In this document: piece after piece, positions 1 through 5,596 of the stretch
Position numbering within the stretch: the stretch's first letter is position 1
How the letters are laid out: every line of letters starts with the position of its first letter
Source of the DNA: Sulfurovum sp.
GTDB lineage: Bacteria > Campylobacterota > Campylobacteria > Campylobacterales > Sulfurovaceae
Assembly (NCBI GenBank): GCA_027066595.1
Contig: JAMONG010000238.1
Span: 1-7,338 of the forward strand
Direction of reading: 5' to 3'
DNA: 7,338 bases
Program-made: the position numbers and the translations under genes
The notes under the pieces: model-generated
Told to the model about the DNA's origin: nothing
What the model saw: the letters and a program-made list of their open reading frames with translations, nothing else
The model's database searches: none

Positions 1-1
1 G

Positions 2-661
2 GGTGACTTCGGAAAGCTTTTACATCTTTTAGGAAGCAATGATATGGCTGAGATTGGGCAAAGCCATGACAGATTCATTGTTTTTGGTGATTGTATACTC
101 TCAAAAGCAGGAAAATCGATAGTGACCAATGTCTCTAGCGTGGATGTACGGTATGTGTTAGAGTCATTACAAGAGGGTACGGTAGCTAAAGCAGTAACCT
201 ACAAAGAAAGACTCTATGAAGTAGGACCTTTAGCACGTGGGATGGTGGCTAAAACCCCTATCGTGAAAAATTTGCATAAGCGTTATAAAGATTCATTGCT
301 TACGCGGGTATTTGCACGTGTACATGAAGTGGCACAGCTACTTGACTACGCAAAAGCACTTTTGAAAAATCTTAGACTAGACGAACCTTCTGTGACGTTA
401 GTAGCTCATGGATTGCCTCAGGATTTTGAAGGTACGGGGGTAGTGGAAGCTGCGAGAGGGTCACTGATACACAAAACAACTGTTAAAAATGGGGCTATTT
501 CTAACTATGAGATTATCACGCCTACACAGTGGAATTTAAGTCATGGCACCAAAGAAGAGCAAGGCATCGCGATAGAAGCGATGGTAGGGTCAAAAAGCAT
601 AGAAGAAGCAACATTTATTTTTCGTACTTTTGATGTCTGTTCTGTCTGTACAACACAGTAA
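2..661 (+). CDS. hupL: [NiFe] hydrogenase large subunit, group 2 (HupL/HupV-like), 3' part
   Basis: C-terminal 219 residues of a nickel-iron hydrogenase large subunit. The frame is open from base 2 and continues past the left edge, so the ATG at 44 is internal. Family marks are a VGPLARGM segment, an EAARGSLIH segment and a TPTQWNL segment before the nickel-binding C-terminal motif DVCSVC. The TQWNL style is typical of group 2 enzymes: cyanobacterial-type uptake HupL, Aquifex-type, or H2-sensing HupV/HoxC. The protein stops three residues after the last Cys, as CTTQ. It therefore has no cleavable C-terminal peptide, and the usual terminal His or Arg is Gln. Sensory HupV/HoxC subunits are known to lack this peptide, so a regulatory role is an alternative to uptake; the symbol is provisional. 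Its small subunit should lie just upstream. The gap to hydA is 157 bp, so hydA probably has its own promoter. Confidence 0.85.
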   Translation, partial: GDFGKLLHLLGSNDMAEIGQSHDRFIVFGDCILSKAGKSIVTNVSSVDVRYVLESLQEGTVAKAVTYKERLYEVGPLARGMVAKTPIVKNLHKRYKDSLLTRVFARVHEVAQLLDYAKALLKNLRLDEPSVTLVAHGLPQDFEGTGVVEAARGSLIHKTTVKNGAISNYEIITPTQWNLSHGTKEEQGIAIEAMVGSKSIEEATFIFRTFDVCSVCTTQ

Positions 662-721
662 TCTTTTTTTATAAAATAAACTTATGTTTATAAATCAATA
701 GTTTTTCTATGAATTTCCATA

Positions 722-784
722 ATTGAATACACATTCATTTTTATTTAAGTTTACTTTTCTTATCATAGTGAACGAGTATTCAAT
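722..784. promoter_or_regulatory. inverted-repeat candidate operator upstream of hydA
   Basis: ATTGAATAC at 722-730 is repeated as its exact reverse complement GTATTCAAT at 776-784, 45 bp apart. The left arm also forms a short dyad of its own, TGAAT-ACAC-ATTCA (724-737). The arms flank the candidate -10 element at 761-766, so a dimeric regulator bound at both arms could control hydABC. The regulator is unknown and the function is inferred only from symmetry and position. Confidence 0.3.
761..766 (+). promoter_or_regulatory. candidate -10 element for hydABC
   Basis: TATCAT lies in a very AT-rich stretch about 53 bp upstream of the hydA start. No good -35 hexamer is visible at the right spacing, which is common in Campylobacterota sigma-70 promoters. 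The TTTTTA and TTTAAG tracts upstream are compatible with that promoter type. The call rests on the -10 match and the AT-rich context. Confidence 0.3.
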
Positions 785-794
785 CAGAATTCTG
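785..794. repeat. 10-bp perfect palindrome in the hydA leader
   Basis: CAGAATTCTG reads the same on both strands. It directly follows the right arm of the larger inverted repeat and sits 24 bp before the hydA start. It could be part of an operator or chance; nothing in the sequence decides. Confidence 0.25.
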
Positions 795-804
795 GAACAC
801 TAAA

Positions 805-812
805 AAGAGGAG
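805..812 (+). promoter_or_regulatory. hydA ribosome binding site
   Basis: AAGAGGAG sits 6 nt before the ATG at 819. It supports this start over the in-frame ATGs at 975 and 984, which have no Shine-Dalgarno sequence. It thus supports the long N-terminal extension of HydA as translated. Confidence 0.7.
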
Positions 813-818
813 AGTAGA

Positions 819-2057
819 ATGAGTATAGATAAAGAAGAATCCGTAAAAAAACTTTTTACGGCTGAAAGTGCTAAGGTAGACACCAATAAAGGTGATGCAT
901 ATTATGATGAATTGTACGCATCTTGCCAGAAAAGAATAGAAGAGTTAAGAGAACTTGAACCACTCAATAATAGAATGGATTTTATGGAGAGTGTAGAGGA
1001 ACAAGGGTTAGAAAGACGTGATTTTCTTAAGTGGGCATCTGCAACCACTGCGATGCTCATGCTTCCTGCGTCATTTACCCCACTTGTAGCAGAAGCTGCT
1101 GTACTGATGAACAGAGTACCTGTTATTTGGGTAGAACTTTCTGACTGTGCAGGTAACTCTGAAGCACTTTTACGTTCAGATGGACCTCAGATAGATGAGA
1201 TTGTTCTTGATATTATTTCATTAGAGTTTCATGAAACACTCCAAGCTGCTTCTGGTCATCAAGCTGAGAAGCAAATGGATGAAGCGATGGAGCACTTCAA
1301 AGGAAAGTATCTTCTTTTTGTTGAAGGTGCAGTACCACTAGGACTTAACGGTCAATATGGAACGATAGGTGCAAAAGGTGAAACATTTGTAGATCACCTG
1401 CACCGTGCAGCCAAAGGTGCAGCAGCCGTGGTAGCGGTTGGATCTTGTGCGACATTTGGTGGTATACCTGCAGCTGCTCCGAACCCTACAGATGCTGTAG
1501 GTGTAATGGATGTGATTAAAGGTAAGCCAATTATCAACATTCCTGCCTGTCCTGCAAACCCATCGAACATGGTGGGGGTTATCTTACACTTTGTACTTAC
1601 AGGGACTATTCCTGAACTTGACTCACTTTTACGTCCTAAATTTGCCTTTGGGTATCGTATCCATGATAACTGTGAGAGACGTGCACACTTTGATGCAGGT
1701 GAATATGTAGAAGAGTGGGGCGATGAAGGTGCGAAAAACAACTTCTGTCTCTACAAAGTAGGATGTAAAGGTCCTATGACCTTTAATAACTGTTCTATCA
1801 TTCGTTATAACGAAGGAGTGAACTGGCCTATTGGTGTTGGGCGTGGGTGTATCGGGTGTTCTGAGCCAGACTTTTGGGACAAATACGCCTATGAAAGACC
1901 TATGGCAAATGCCAACATTAAAGCACCTACAGGTGGGGTTGAAAAGACCGTTGATGAGTTTGGTTTAGGGTTACTAACGGCTGCTGGTATCGGTATAGGT
2001 ATCCATGCGGCTGCAAGTGCGATTGCAGGCAAAAAAGAAGATGAAGGAGAAGCATAA
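819..2057 (+). CDS. hydA: [NiFe] hydrogenase small (Fe-S) subunit, Tat-exported, membrane-anchored
   Basis: Electron-transfer subunit of a periplasmic membrane-bound uptake hydrogenase of the Wolinella/Campylobacter HydABC type (412 aa). A twin-arginine motif, ERRDFLKW, lies at residues 65-72, followed by a hydrophobic stretch and a likely signal-peptidase site near AEAA (91-94). Distal-cluster ligands are H282, C285, C310 and C316. Medial 3Fe-4S ligands are C325, C344 and C347, in CIGCSEPDFWD. Proximal ligands C110, C210 and C244 are present, but the usual CTGC reads CAGN, so the second Cys is N113. G215 stands where oxygen-tolerant enzymes have an extra Cys. A glycine/alanine-rich helix at about 379-403 is the C-terminal membrane anchor. 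About 65 residues precede the twin arginines, far more than usual; the strong ribosome binding site supports this start. The gene overlaps hydB by 1 nt (TAATG), implying translational coupling. Confidence 0.95.
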   Translation: MSIDKEESVKKLFTAESAKVDTNKGDAYYDELYASCQKRIEELRELEPLNNRMDFMESVEEQGLERRDFLKWASATTAMLMLPASFTPLVAEAAVLMNRVPVIWVELSDCAGNSEALLRSDGPQIDEIVLDIISLEFHETLQAASGHQAEKQMDEAMEHFKGKYLLFVEGAVPLGLNGQYGTIGAKGETFVDHLHRAAKGAAAVVAVGSCATFGGIPAAAPNPTDAVGVMDVIKGKPIINIPACPANPSNMVGVILHFVLTGTIPELDSLLRPKFAFGYRIHDNCERRAHFDAGEYVEEWGDEGAKNNFCLYKVGCKGPMTFNNCSIIRYNEGVNWPIGVGRGCIGCSEPDFWDKYAYERPMANANIKAPTGGVEKTVDEFGLGLLTAAGIGIGIHAAASAIAGKKEDEGEA

Positions 2058-3964
2058 TGCCAGAAATGAATGAACAAGCCGAAGCCCAAGTAACGGGTGG
2101 CGGAACAGAAACTACAGAAACAGCAGCTGCAGTACATGGTGCAGATGGAAATTTCCATAAGACAGATGCAAATGGGAACAAACATATTATTGTTGACCCT
2201 ATTACCAGAATCGAAGGGCATCTTAGAATTGAGGCAGTGATTGACTCTAACAATAGAATTATTGATGCGTTCTCCTCTTCTACGATGTTTAGAGGGATTG
2301 AGACCATTGTAAAAGGCAGAGACCCTAGAGATGTAGGTCTGATGACTATGCGTATTTGTGGGGTATGTACAGGTACACATTACCAAAGAAGTATCGAAGC
2401 AGTAGAAGATGCTTTTGATATTACCATTCCTAAAAATGCACGTTTGGTAAGAAACCTTATTCAGGGTGCACTCTATGCACATGATCACTTGGTGCATTTT
2501 TATCATCTTCATGCACTGGATTTTGTTGATATCGTCTCTTCAACCAAAGCGGACCCTGAAGCAACAGCAAAAGAGGCTCAAAAATGGGCAGATGTTGCAG
2601 GACATAAACCCTCTATCTCTGGTGTAGCAGAGTTTAAAGCAGTACAAGACCGTATTATCAAATTTGTTAAAGAGGGACGTTTAGGTATCTTTGGTAATGG
2701 ATATTGGGGTAATAAGAGTTATCAGCTCACACCAGAGCAAAATCTCATTGGTGTAGCACATTACCTTAAAGCACTTGATATTCAAAGAGATATGGCTAAA
2801 ATGCAAGCTATTCTTGGTGGGAAGAACCCACATCCACAATCATTGGTAGTGGGTGGTGTAACTTGTGTGCAGGATATACAAAACCCTGCACGTTTAGCAC
2901 TCTTTAAACAACTTTTAGTAGATACCAATGATTTTGTAAAGGGTGCATATTTACCAGATATTTATATGGCAGGAACTGCGTATGCTAAAGAAGCAACCGA
3001 TGCAGACCAATCTTTCCATGCTACAAACCACAAAGGTACTTTAGGTAAAGGTGTAGGTGGAGCAGGTGGAGGTATCTTGTCTTATATGACTTATGGTGAC
3101 TTTAGATTAGATGATACAGGGTTCTATAGTGCAGAGACATTCTTTAAAAGAGGTGTGGTACTTGATGGTGATATTTCTAAAGTGATTGAACTTGATGAAG
3201 CTAAGATAACTGAAGATGTAACACACTCATGGTTTGAGGGTACAGGTGCTCCTGAACACCCTTATGATGGTACAACAATTCCAAAATATACTGGATTAGA
3301 GAAAAAAGATGATGGCTATGCTTACCTTAAAACAGATGAGAAGTACTCATGGATTAAGTCTCCACTTTATGATGGGCGTAAAGTAGAGGTAGGTCCTCTT
3401 GCTCGTATTGTGGTTGGATATGTTGCAGGGGATGAACGTACCAAAAAATATGCAGGAAATTTCTTAAAGCGTTCAGGTCTTCCCTTGACAGTGCTTTTCT
3501 CTACAGTAGGGAGAACAGCTGCAAGGGCAATCGAGACAGAGATGATATGTGATGCGATGGTAGAGTGGATAGACGAGTTGGCTAAAAATGCAGCTTCTGG
3601 TGATTTGAGCACTTGGACAGATTTTGACTTTGACACCGTAGCAGCCGACAGTAAAGGTAGAGGTATGGCCGAAGCACCAAGAGGAGCATTGGGTCATTGG
3701 ATTAGAATCAAAGAGGGTAAGGTAGAAAACTTCCAAGCCATTGTACCAAGTACATGGAATGCAGGCCCTCGTGGACCAAATGGTGAGATAGGTGCATATG
3801 AAGGCTCTCTTATCGGTACGATTGTTGCTAATCCTGAAGAGCCTTTGGAAATCATACGAACGATTCATAGCTTTGACCCATGTATTGCTTGTGCAGTGCA
3901 TGTGGTAGATACAAAAGGTAAGGAGTTGGCTGTCTATAAAGTCGACCCTACCTGTGCATTCTAA
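2057..3964 (+). CDS. hydB: [NiFe] hydrogenase large (catalytic) subunit
   Basis: Catalytic subunit that splits H2 at the NiFe(CN)2CO centre and is exported piggyback with HydA (635 aa). Nickel-binding motif L1 is RICGVCTGTH (99-108, C101 and C104). L2 is DPCIACAVH (607-615, C609 and C612). The VDPITRIEGH segment (46-55) holds the conserved Glu54; VGPLAR (445-450) and the APRGALGHW arginine (R542) are intact. Twenty residues follow H615, the normal cleavage point, so this precursor should need an endopeptidase. Residues 1 to about 42 precede the usual start of the family and are rich in Glu, Thr, Ala and Gly; they look disordered. An AAGGAGA ribosome site at 2044-2050, inside the end of hydA, supports the start. 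All active-site residues recognised here are present, so catalysis is expected. Confidence 0.96.
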   Translation: MPEMNEQAEAQVTGGGTETTETAAAVHGADGNFHKTDANGNKHIIVDPITRIEGHLRIEAVIDSNNRIIDAFSSSTMFRGIETIVKGRDPRDVGLMTMRICGVCTGTHYQRSIEAVEDAFDITIPKNARLVRNLIQGALYAHDHLVHFYHLHALDFVDIVSSTKADPEATAKEAQKWADVAGHKPSISGVAEFKAVQDRIIKFVKEGRLGIFGNGYWGNKSYQLTPEQNLIGVAHYLKALDIQRDMAKMQAILGGKNPHPQSLVVGGVTCVQDIQNPARLALFKQLLVDTNDFVKGAYLPDIYMAGTAYAKEATDADQSFHATNHKGTLGKGVGGAGGGILSYMTYGDFRLDDTGFYSAETFFKRGVVLDGDISKVIELDEAKITEDVTHSWFEGTGAPEHPYDGTTIPKYTGLEKKDDGYAYLKTDEKYSWIKSPLYDGRKVEVGPLARIVVGYVAGDERTKKYAGNFLKRSGLPLTVLFSTVGRTAARAIETEMICDAMVEWIDELAKNAASGDLSTWTDFDFDTVAADSKGRGMAEAPRGALGHWIRIKEGKVENFQAIVPSTWNAGPRGPNGEIGAYEGSLIGTIVANPEEPLEIIRTIHSFDPCIACAVHVVDTKGKELAVYKVDPTCAF

Positions 3965-3970
3965 GGGGGA
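3963..3970 (+). promoter_or_regulatory. hydC ribosome binding site
   Basis: AAGGGGGA lies between the hydB stop and the ATG at 3975, 4 nt before it. It favours 3975 over the in-frame ATG at 3954, which lies inside hydB and has no such site. Confidence 0.6.
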
Positions 3971-3974
3971 TACT

Positions 3975-4718
3975 ATGTCTAGTAAAGCAGGATACAAACA
4001 AGTCAAACGTATGACACCAGCGATGCGTATTATCCACTGGGTCAATGTGGTCTCTATGATAGTAGCAGTTGCCACAGGACTCTATATCGCTGCACCATAC
4101 TATCAGACATTGATGGCTGAAGATGCAGTAGATAAGTATGTCATGGCATGGAACAGATGGGGACATTTTATTGTTGCGATTATTTTTGATGTGACGTCTA
4201 TTATCGTAGCATACCTTTTCTTTTTCTCTCGTTTTGAGAAACCATGGAAAAAGGTGATACCTACAGGAAAAAATATCAAAGAGTTTGGACAAGTGGTTGT
4301 TAATCTATTGACACTCAACCGTACAAAGAACTTCGACTCAACACATAGCGATAGTTTTAACAGTGTTTACTTTTTGATTTTCCACTTACTCCTATTTTGG
4401 ATGCTTTTTACAGGTTTACAAATGTATGTACATGGACTTGGATCAGGTATTAGTAGTATTGGGGCATGGTGGCCAGCGATGTTACATCTTGTAACTGACT
4501 GGACACTTCCTGTAAGTTCATGGTTCATAGGCTCAACAGCTACAGGTACCAATATTATGGATGTACGTATTTCTCATCATATTACAATGTGGTTGATTAT
4601 CGTATGGGTTGTGTTTCACATCTATTACCAAGTATGGAGAACCATTTTTTGGAAAGAGGGTGACATTGCCATCGTTGTTGGTGGAAGTAAATTTGTAAAG
4701 GAAGATAAAGAAGCCTAG
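3975..4718 (+). CDS. hydC: hydrogenase cytochrome b subunit
   Basis: Di-haem b-type cytochrome of the inner membrane that takes electrons from HydA and passes them to menaquinone (247 aa). Four hydrophobic helices are visible at about 18-40, 62-86, 128-152 and 200-222. The likely haem-ligand histidines are H21 (in RIIHW), H64 (in WGHF), H201 and H215. The last pair is 14 residues apart on the fourth helix, the spacing known for Wolinella HydC. The loop between helices 3 and 4 is long and Trp-rich. The start at 3975 is chosen from its ribosome site; the frame is also open to an ATG at 3954, seven codons earlier. The gene is 10 nt downstream of hydB and co-transcribed with it. A stable hairpin covers its stop codon. 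Confidence 0.93.
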   Translation: MSSKAGYKQVKRMTPAMRIIHWVNVVSMIVAVATGLYIAAPYYQTLMAEDAVDKYVMAWNRWGHFIVAIIFDVTSIIVAYLFFFSRFEKPWKKVIPTGKNIKEFGQVVVNLLTLNRTKNFDSTHSDSFNSVYFLIFHLLLFWMLFTGLQMYVHGLGSGISSIGAWWPAMLHLVTDWTLPVSSWFIGSTATGTNIMDVRISHHITMWLIIVWVVFHIYYQVWRTIFWKEGDIAIVVGGSKFVKEDKEA

Positions 4719-4730
4719 TCTTCTTTATCT
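4703..4730 (+). repeat. perfect 11-bp hairpin across the hydC stop codon
   Basis: AGATAAAGAAG (4703-4713) pairs perfectly with CTTCTTTATCT (4720-4730) around the 6-nt loop CCTAGT, which contains the TAG stop of hydC. No U-tract follows, only AAAGGTCAGA, so it is not a standard intrinsic terminator. It may act as a processing or 3'-end stabilising element that lowers hydD expression relative to hydABC. The hydD ribosome site begins just after the stem. Confidence 0.6.
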
Positions 4731-4744
4731 AAAGGTCAGAATAG

Positions 4745-5317
4745 TTGGTATATGAAAAAATAGCACTCATCGGTATAGGAAACATTATGTTTCACGATGA
4801 AGGGCTTGGTGCATACTTGGTTAAGTATATTGAAGAGAATTATGAAGTACATCCTAAACTTACTATAGTTGAGGGTGGTACTTTAGGGTTTACTTTGATG
4901 ACTTACTATCAAGAATACGACAAAATTATCGTAGTGGGAACTGGGTCTAAAGAAGGGCCAGTGGGTACGATAGTATCTGAAAATGCAGATGAAGTGATGG
5001 CAAACGAAAGTGCCACACGAAAAACAGCCAATGAAGTAGAGATAACCATGATGATAGAGATATGCTCTTTTCATGAAGATATGGGAGAAGTCCAACTCAT
5101 CACTATGGTTCCTCATGACATCATAGAGGTGAAAAATGGTATGACGCAAGAAGCACTAGCACATATGCCAACACTTGTAGAGGTCACGATAAATGAGTTA
5201 GGGAACGCTGGTATAGCCCTTAAAAAGAAAGAAAAAAATGTTTCATTTGAAAGTATTATTATGGGGTATGCTAACCCAAAAGTATCTGACTTTAATGATA
5301 TGAAAGCATTGGTTTAA
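4745..5317 (+). CDS. hydD: HydD, hydrogenase maturation protease family, ligand-poor
   Basis: Member of the HybD/HyaD/HydD endopeptidase family, which trims the C-terminus of the large subunit after nickel insertion (190 aa). Family marks are the N-terminal IGIGN (9-13), DEGLG (18-22) and the EGGTLG turn (43-48). E19 matches the first metal ligand of E. coli HybD (Glu16). At the Asp62 position the sequence reads IIVVGTGS, with G65. At the His93 position it reads TANEVEI, with N96 where relatives have AHEVEM. Two of three ligands thus seem lost. The start is TTG: the frame has a stop (TAG) directly upstream, the next ATG would remove the GIGN motif, and AAAGG lies 9 nt before the TTG. The gene follows hydC by 26 bp. 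It may be a divergent active protease or a chaperone-like relic. Confidence 0.88.
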   Translation: MVYEKIALIGIGNIMFHDEGLGAYLVKYIEENYEVHPKLTIVEGGTLGFTLMTYYQEYDKIIVVGTGSKEGPVGTIVSENADEVMANESATRKTANEVEITMMIEICSFHEDMGEVQLITMVPHDIIEVKNGMTQEALAHMPTLVEVTINELGNAGIALKKKEKNVSFESIIMGYANPKVSDFNDMKALV

Positions 5318-5328
5318 TATATATAGTA

Positions 5329-5416
5329 CTCAGCTAGGTAGGTTTGAAAGTTTTTGCTTCACCAAAAACTTTACCTTTTCCACCTTGATTTAAAAACAGG
5401 TCTACCTTTTGCTGAG
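5329..5416. repeat. imperfect inverted repeat after hydD
   Basis: CTCAGC and AGGTAG (5329-5341, separated by T) pair with CTACCT and GCTGAG (5402-5416, separated by TTT). The repeat encloses the terminator-like hairpin, so the transcript could fold into a long stem with an inner hairpin. A role in ending or protecting the hydABCD transcript is an inference. Confidence 0.35.
5341..5379 (+). terminator. possible intrinsic terminator after hydD
   Basis: AAAGTTTTTG (5347-5356) pairs perfectly with CAAAAACTTT (5363-5372) around loop CTTCAC. GGT/ACC adds three pairs beyond a 3-nt bulge, and a short TTTT tract follows (5376-5379). It lies 29 nt after the hydD stop. The stem is AT-rich and the T-tract short, so termination is probably partial. 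Confidence 0.45.
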
Positions 5417-5418
5417 AG

Positions 5419-5446
5419 TTGAGTAGTGTATATAGTATGATATTAT
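5419..5446 (+). promoter_or_regulatory. candidate sigma-70 promoter for hydE
   Basis: TTGAGT (5419-5424) and TATTAT (5441-5446) are 16 bp apart, and the -10 is preceded by TGA, giving an extended -10. This is the best promoter match in the window. Transcription would start near 5453, at the left arm of the 17-bp inverted repeat. That leaves an untranslated leader of about 145 nt before hydE. Confidence 0.45.
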
Positions 5447-5447
5447 T

Positions 5448-5572
5448 GTTTAGTACACAGCCAGAGTGCAAGGGATAGACTCTTTTTTAGTTAAGATTTG
5501 ATTCAACACTTTAACATGCATACCTCCTAAATTTGCATAGAAACATTACTTCATCCTGGCTGTGTAGTAAAC
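5448..5572. repeat. 17-bp inverted repeat in the hydE leader
   Basis: GTTTAGTACACAGCCAG (5448-5464) and CTGGCTGTGTAGTAAAC (5556-5572) are reverse complements at 16 of 17 positions. They enclose 91 bp with no convincing gene. The form suits a folded RNA leader of hydE or a miniature inverted-repeat element. No target-site duplication is evident at the edges. The right arm ends 13 nt before the hydE ribosome site. Confidence 0.55.
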
Positions 5573-5596
5573 AAGATACCGCAACAAGGAACACTT

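Larger units (their letters stand above)
5334..5486 (-). other. coding-like minus-strand open stretch, possible gene remnant
   Basis: On the minus strand a 50-codon open frame ends at TAG (5336-5334). Its last residues, QGGKGKVFGEAKTFKPT, look like a genuine protein C-terminus in composition and codon choice. There is no ATG; a TTG at 5471 would give 45 residues, with only a weak ribosome site. It begins after an in-frame stop at 5489-5487. I do not recognise the family. It may be a decayed fragment of an inverted gene or chance. Confidence 0.2.

Noticed and set aside
44..46. ATG at 44 as the true start of the first gene
   Set aside because: The frame is open upstream to the window edge, and the protein is far shorter than any large subunit and lacks the N-terminal nickel motif, so it is a cut gene.
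664..694. T-run and ATAAAC-TTAT-GTTTAT hairpin as a terminator of hupL
   Set aside because: The T-run comes before the stem rather than after it, and the stem is only six AT-rich pairs, so it does not have terminator form.
785..815. Sigma-54 promoter (GG-N10-GC) before hydA
   Set aside because: TGGAACAC looks suggestive, but no GC dinucleotide occurs at the required spacing.
1394..1741. Minus-strand open frame within hydA
   Set aside because: It is a mirror of the strongly supported hydA frame and shows no family motif; the same holds for the minus-strand frames inside hydB, hydC, hydD and hydE.
3954..3974. Longer hydC start at the ATG at 3954
   Set aside because: It lies inside the hydB reading frame without a ribosome site, whereas 3975 has AAGGGGGA at good spacing.
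5448..5572. CRISPR array or insertion sequence in the hydD-hydE gap
   Set aside because: Only one inverted pair is present; there are no direct repeats, no spacers and no transposase gene.
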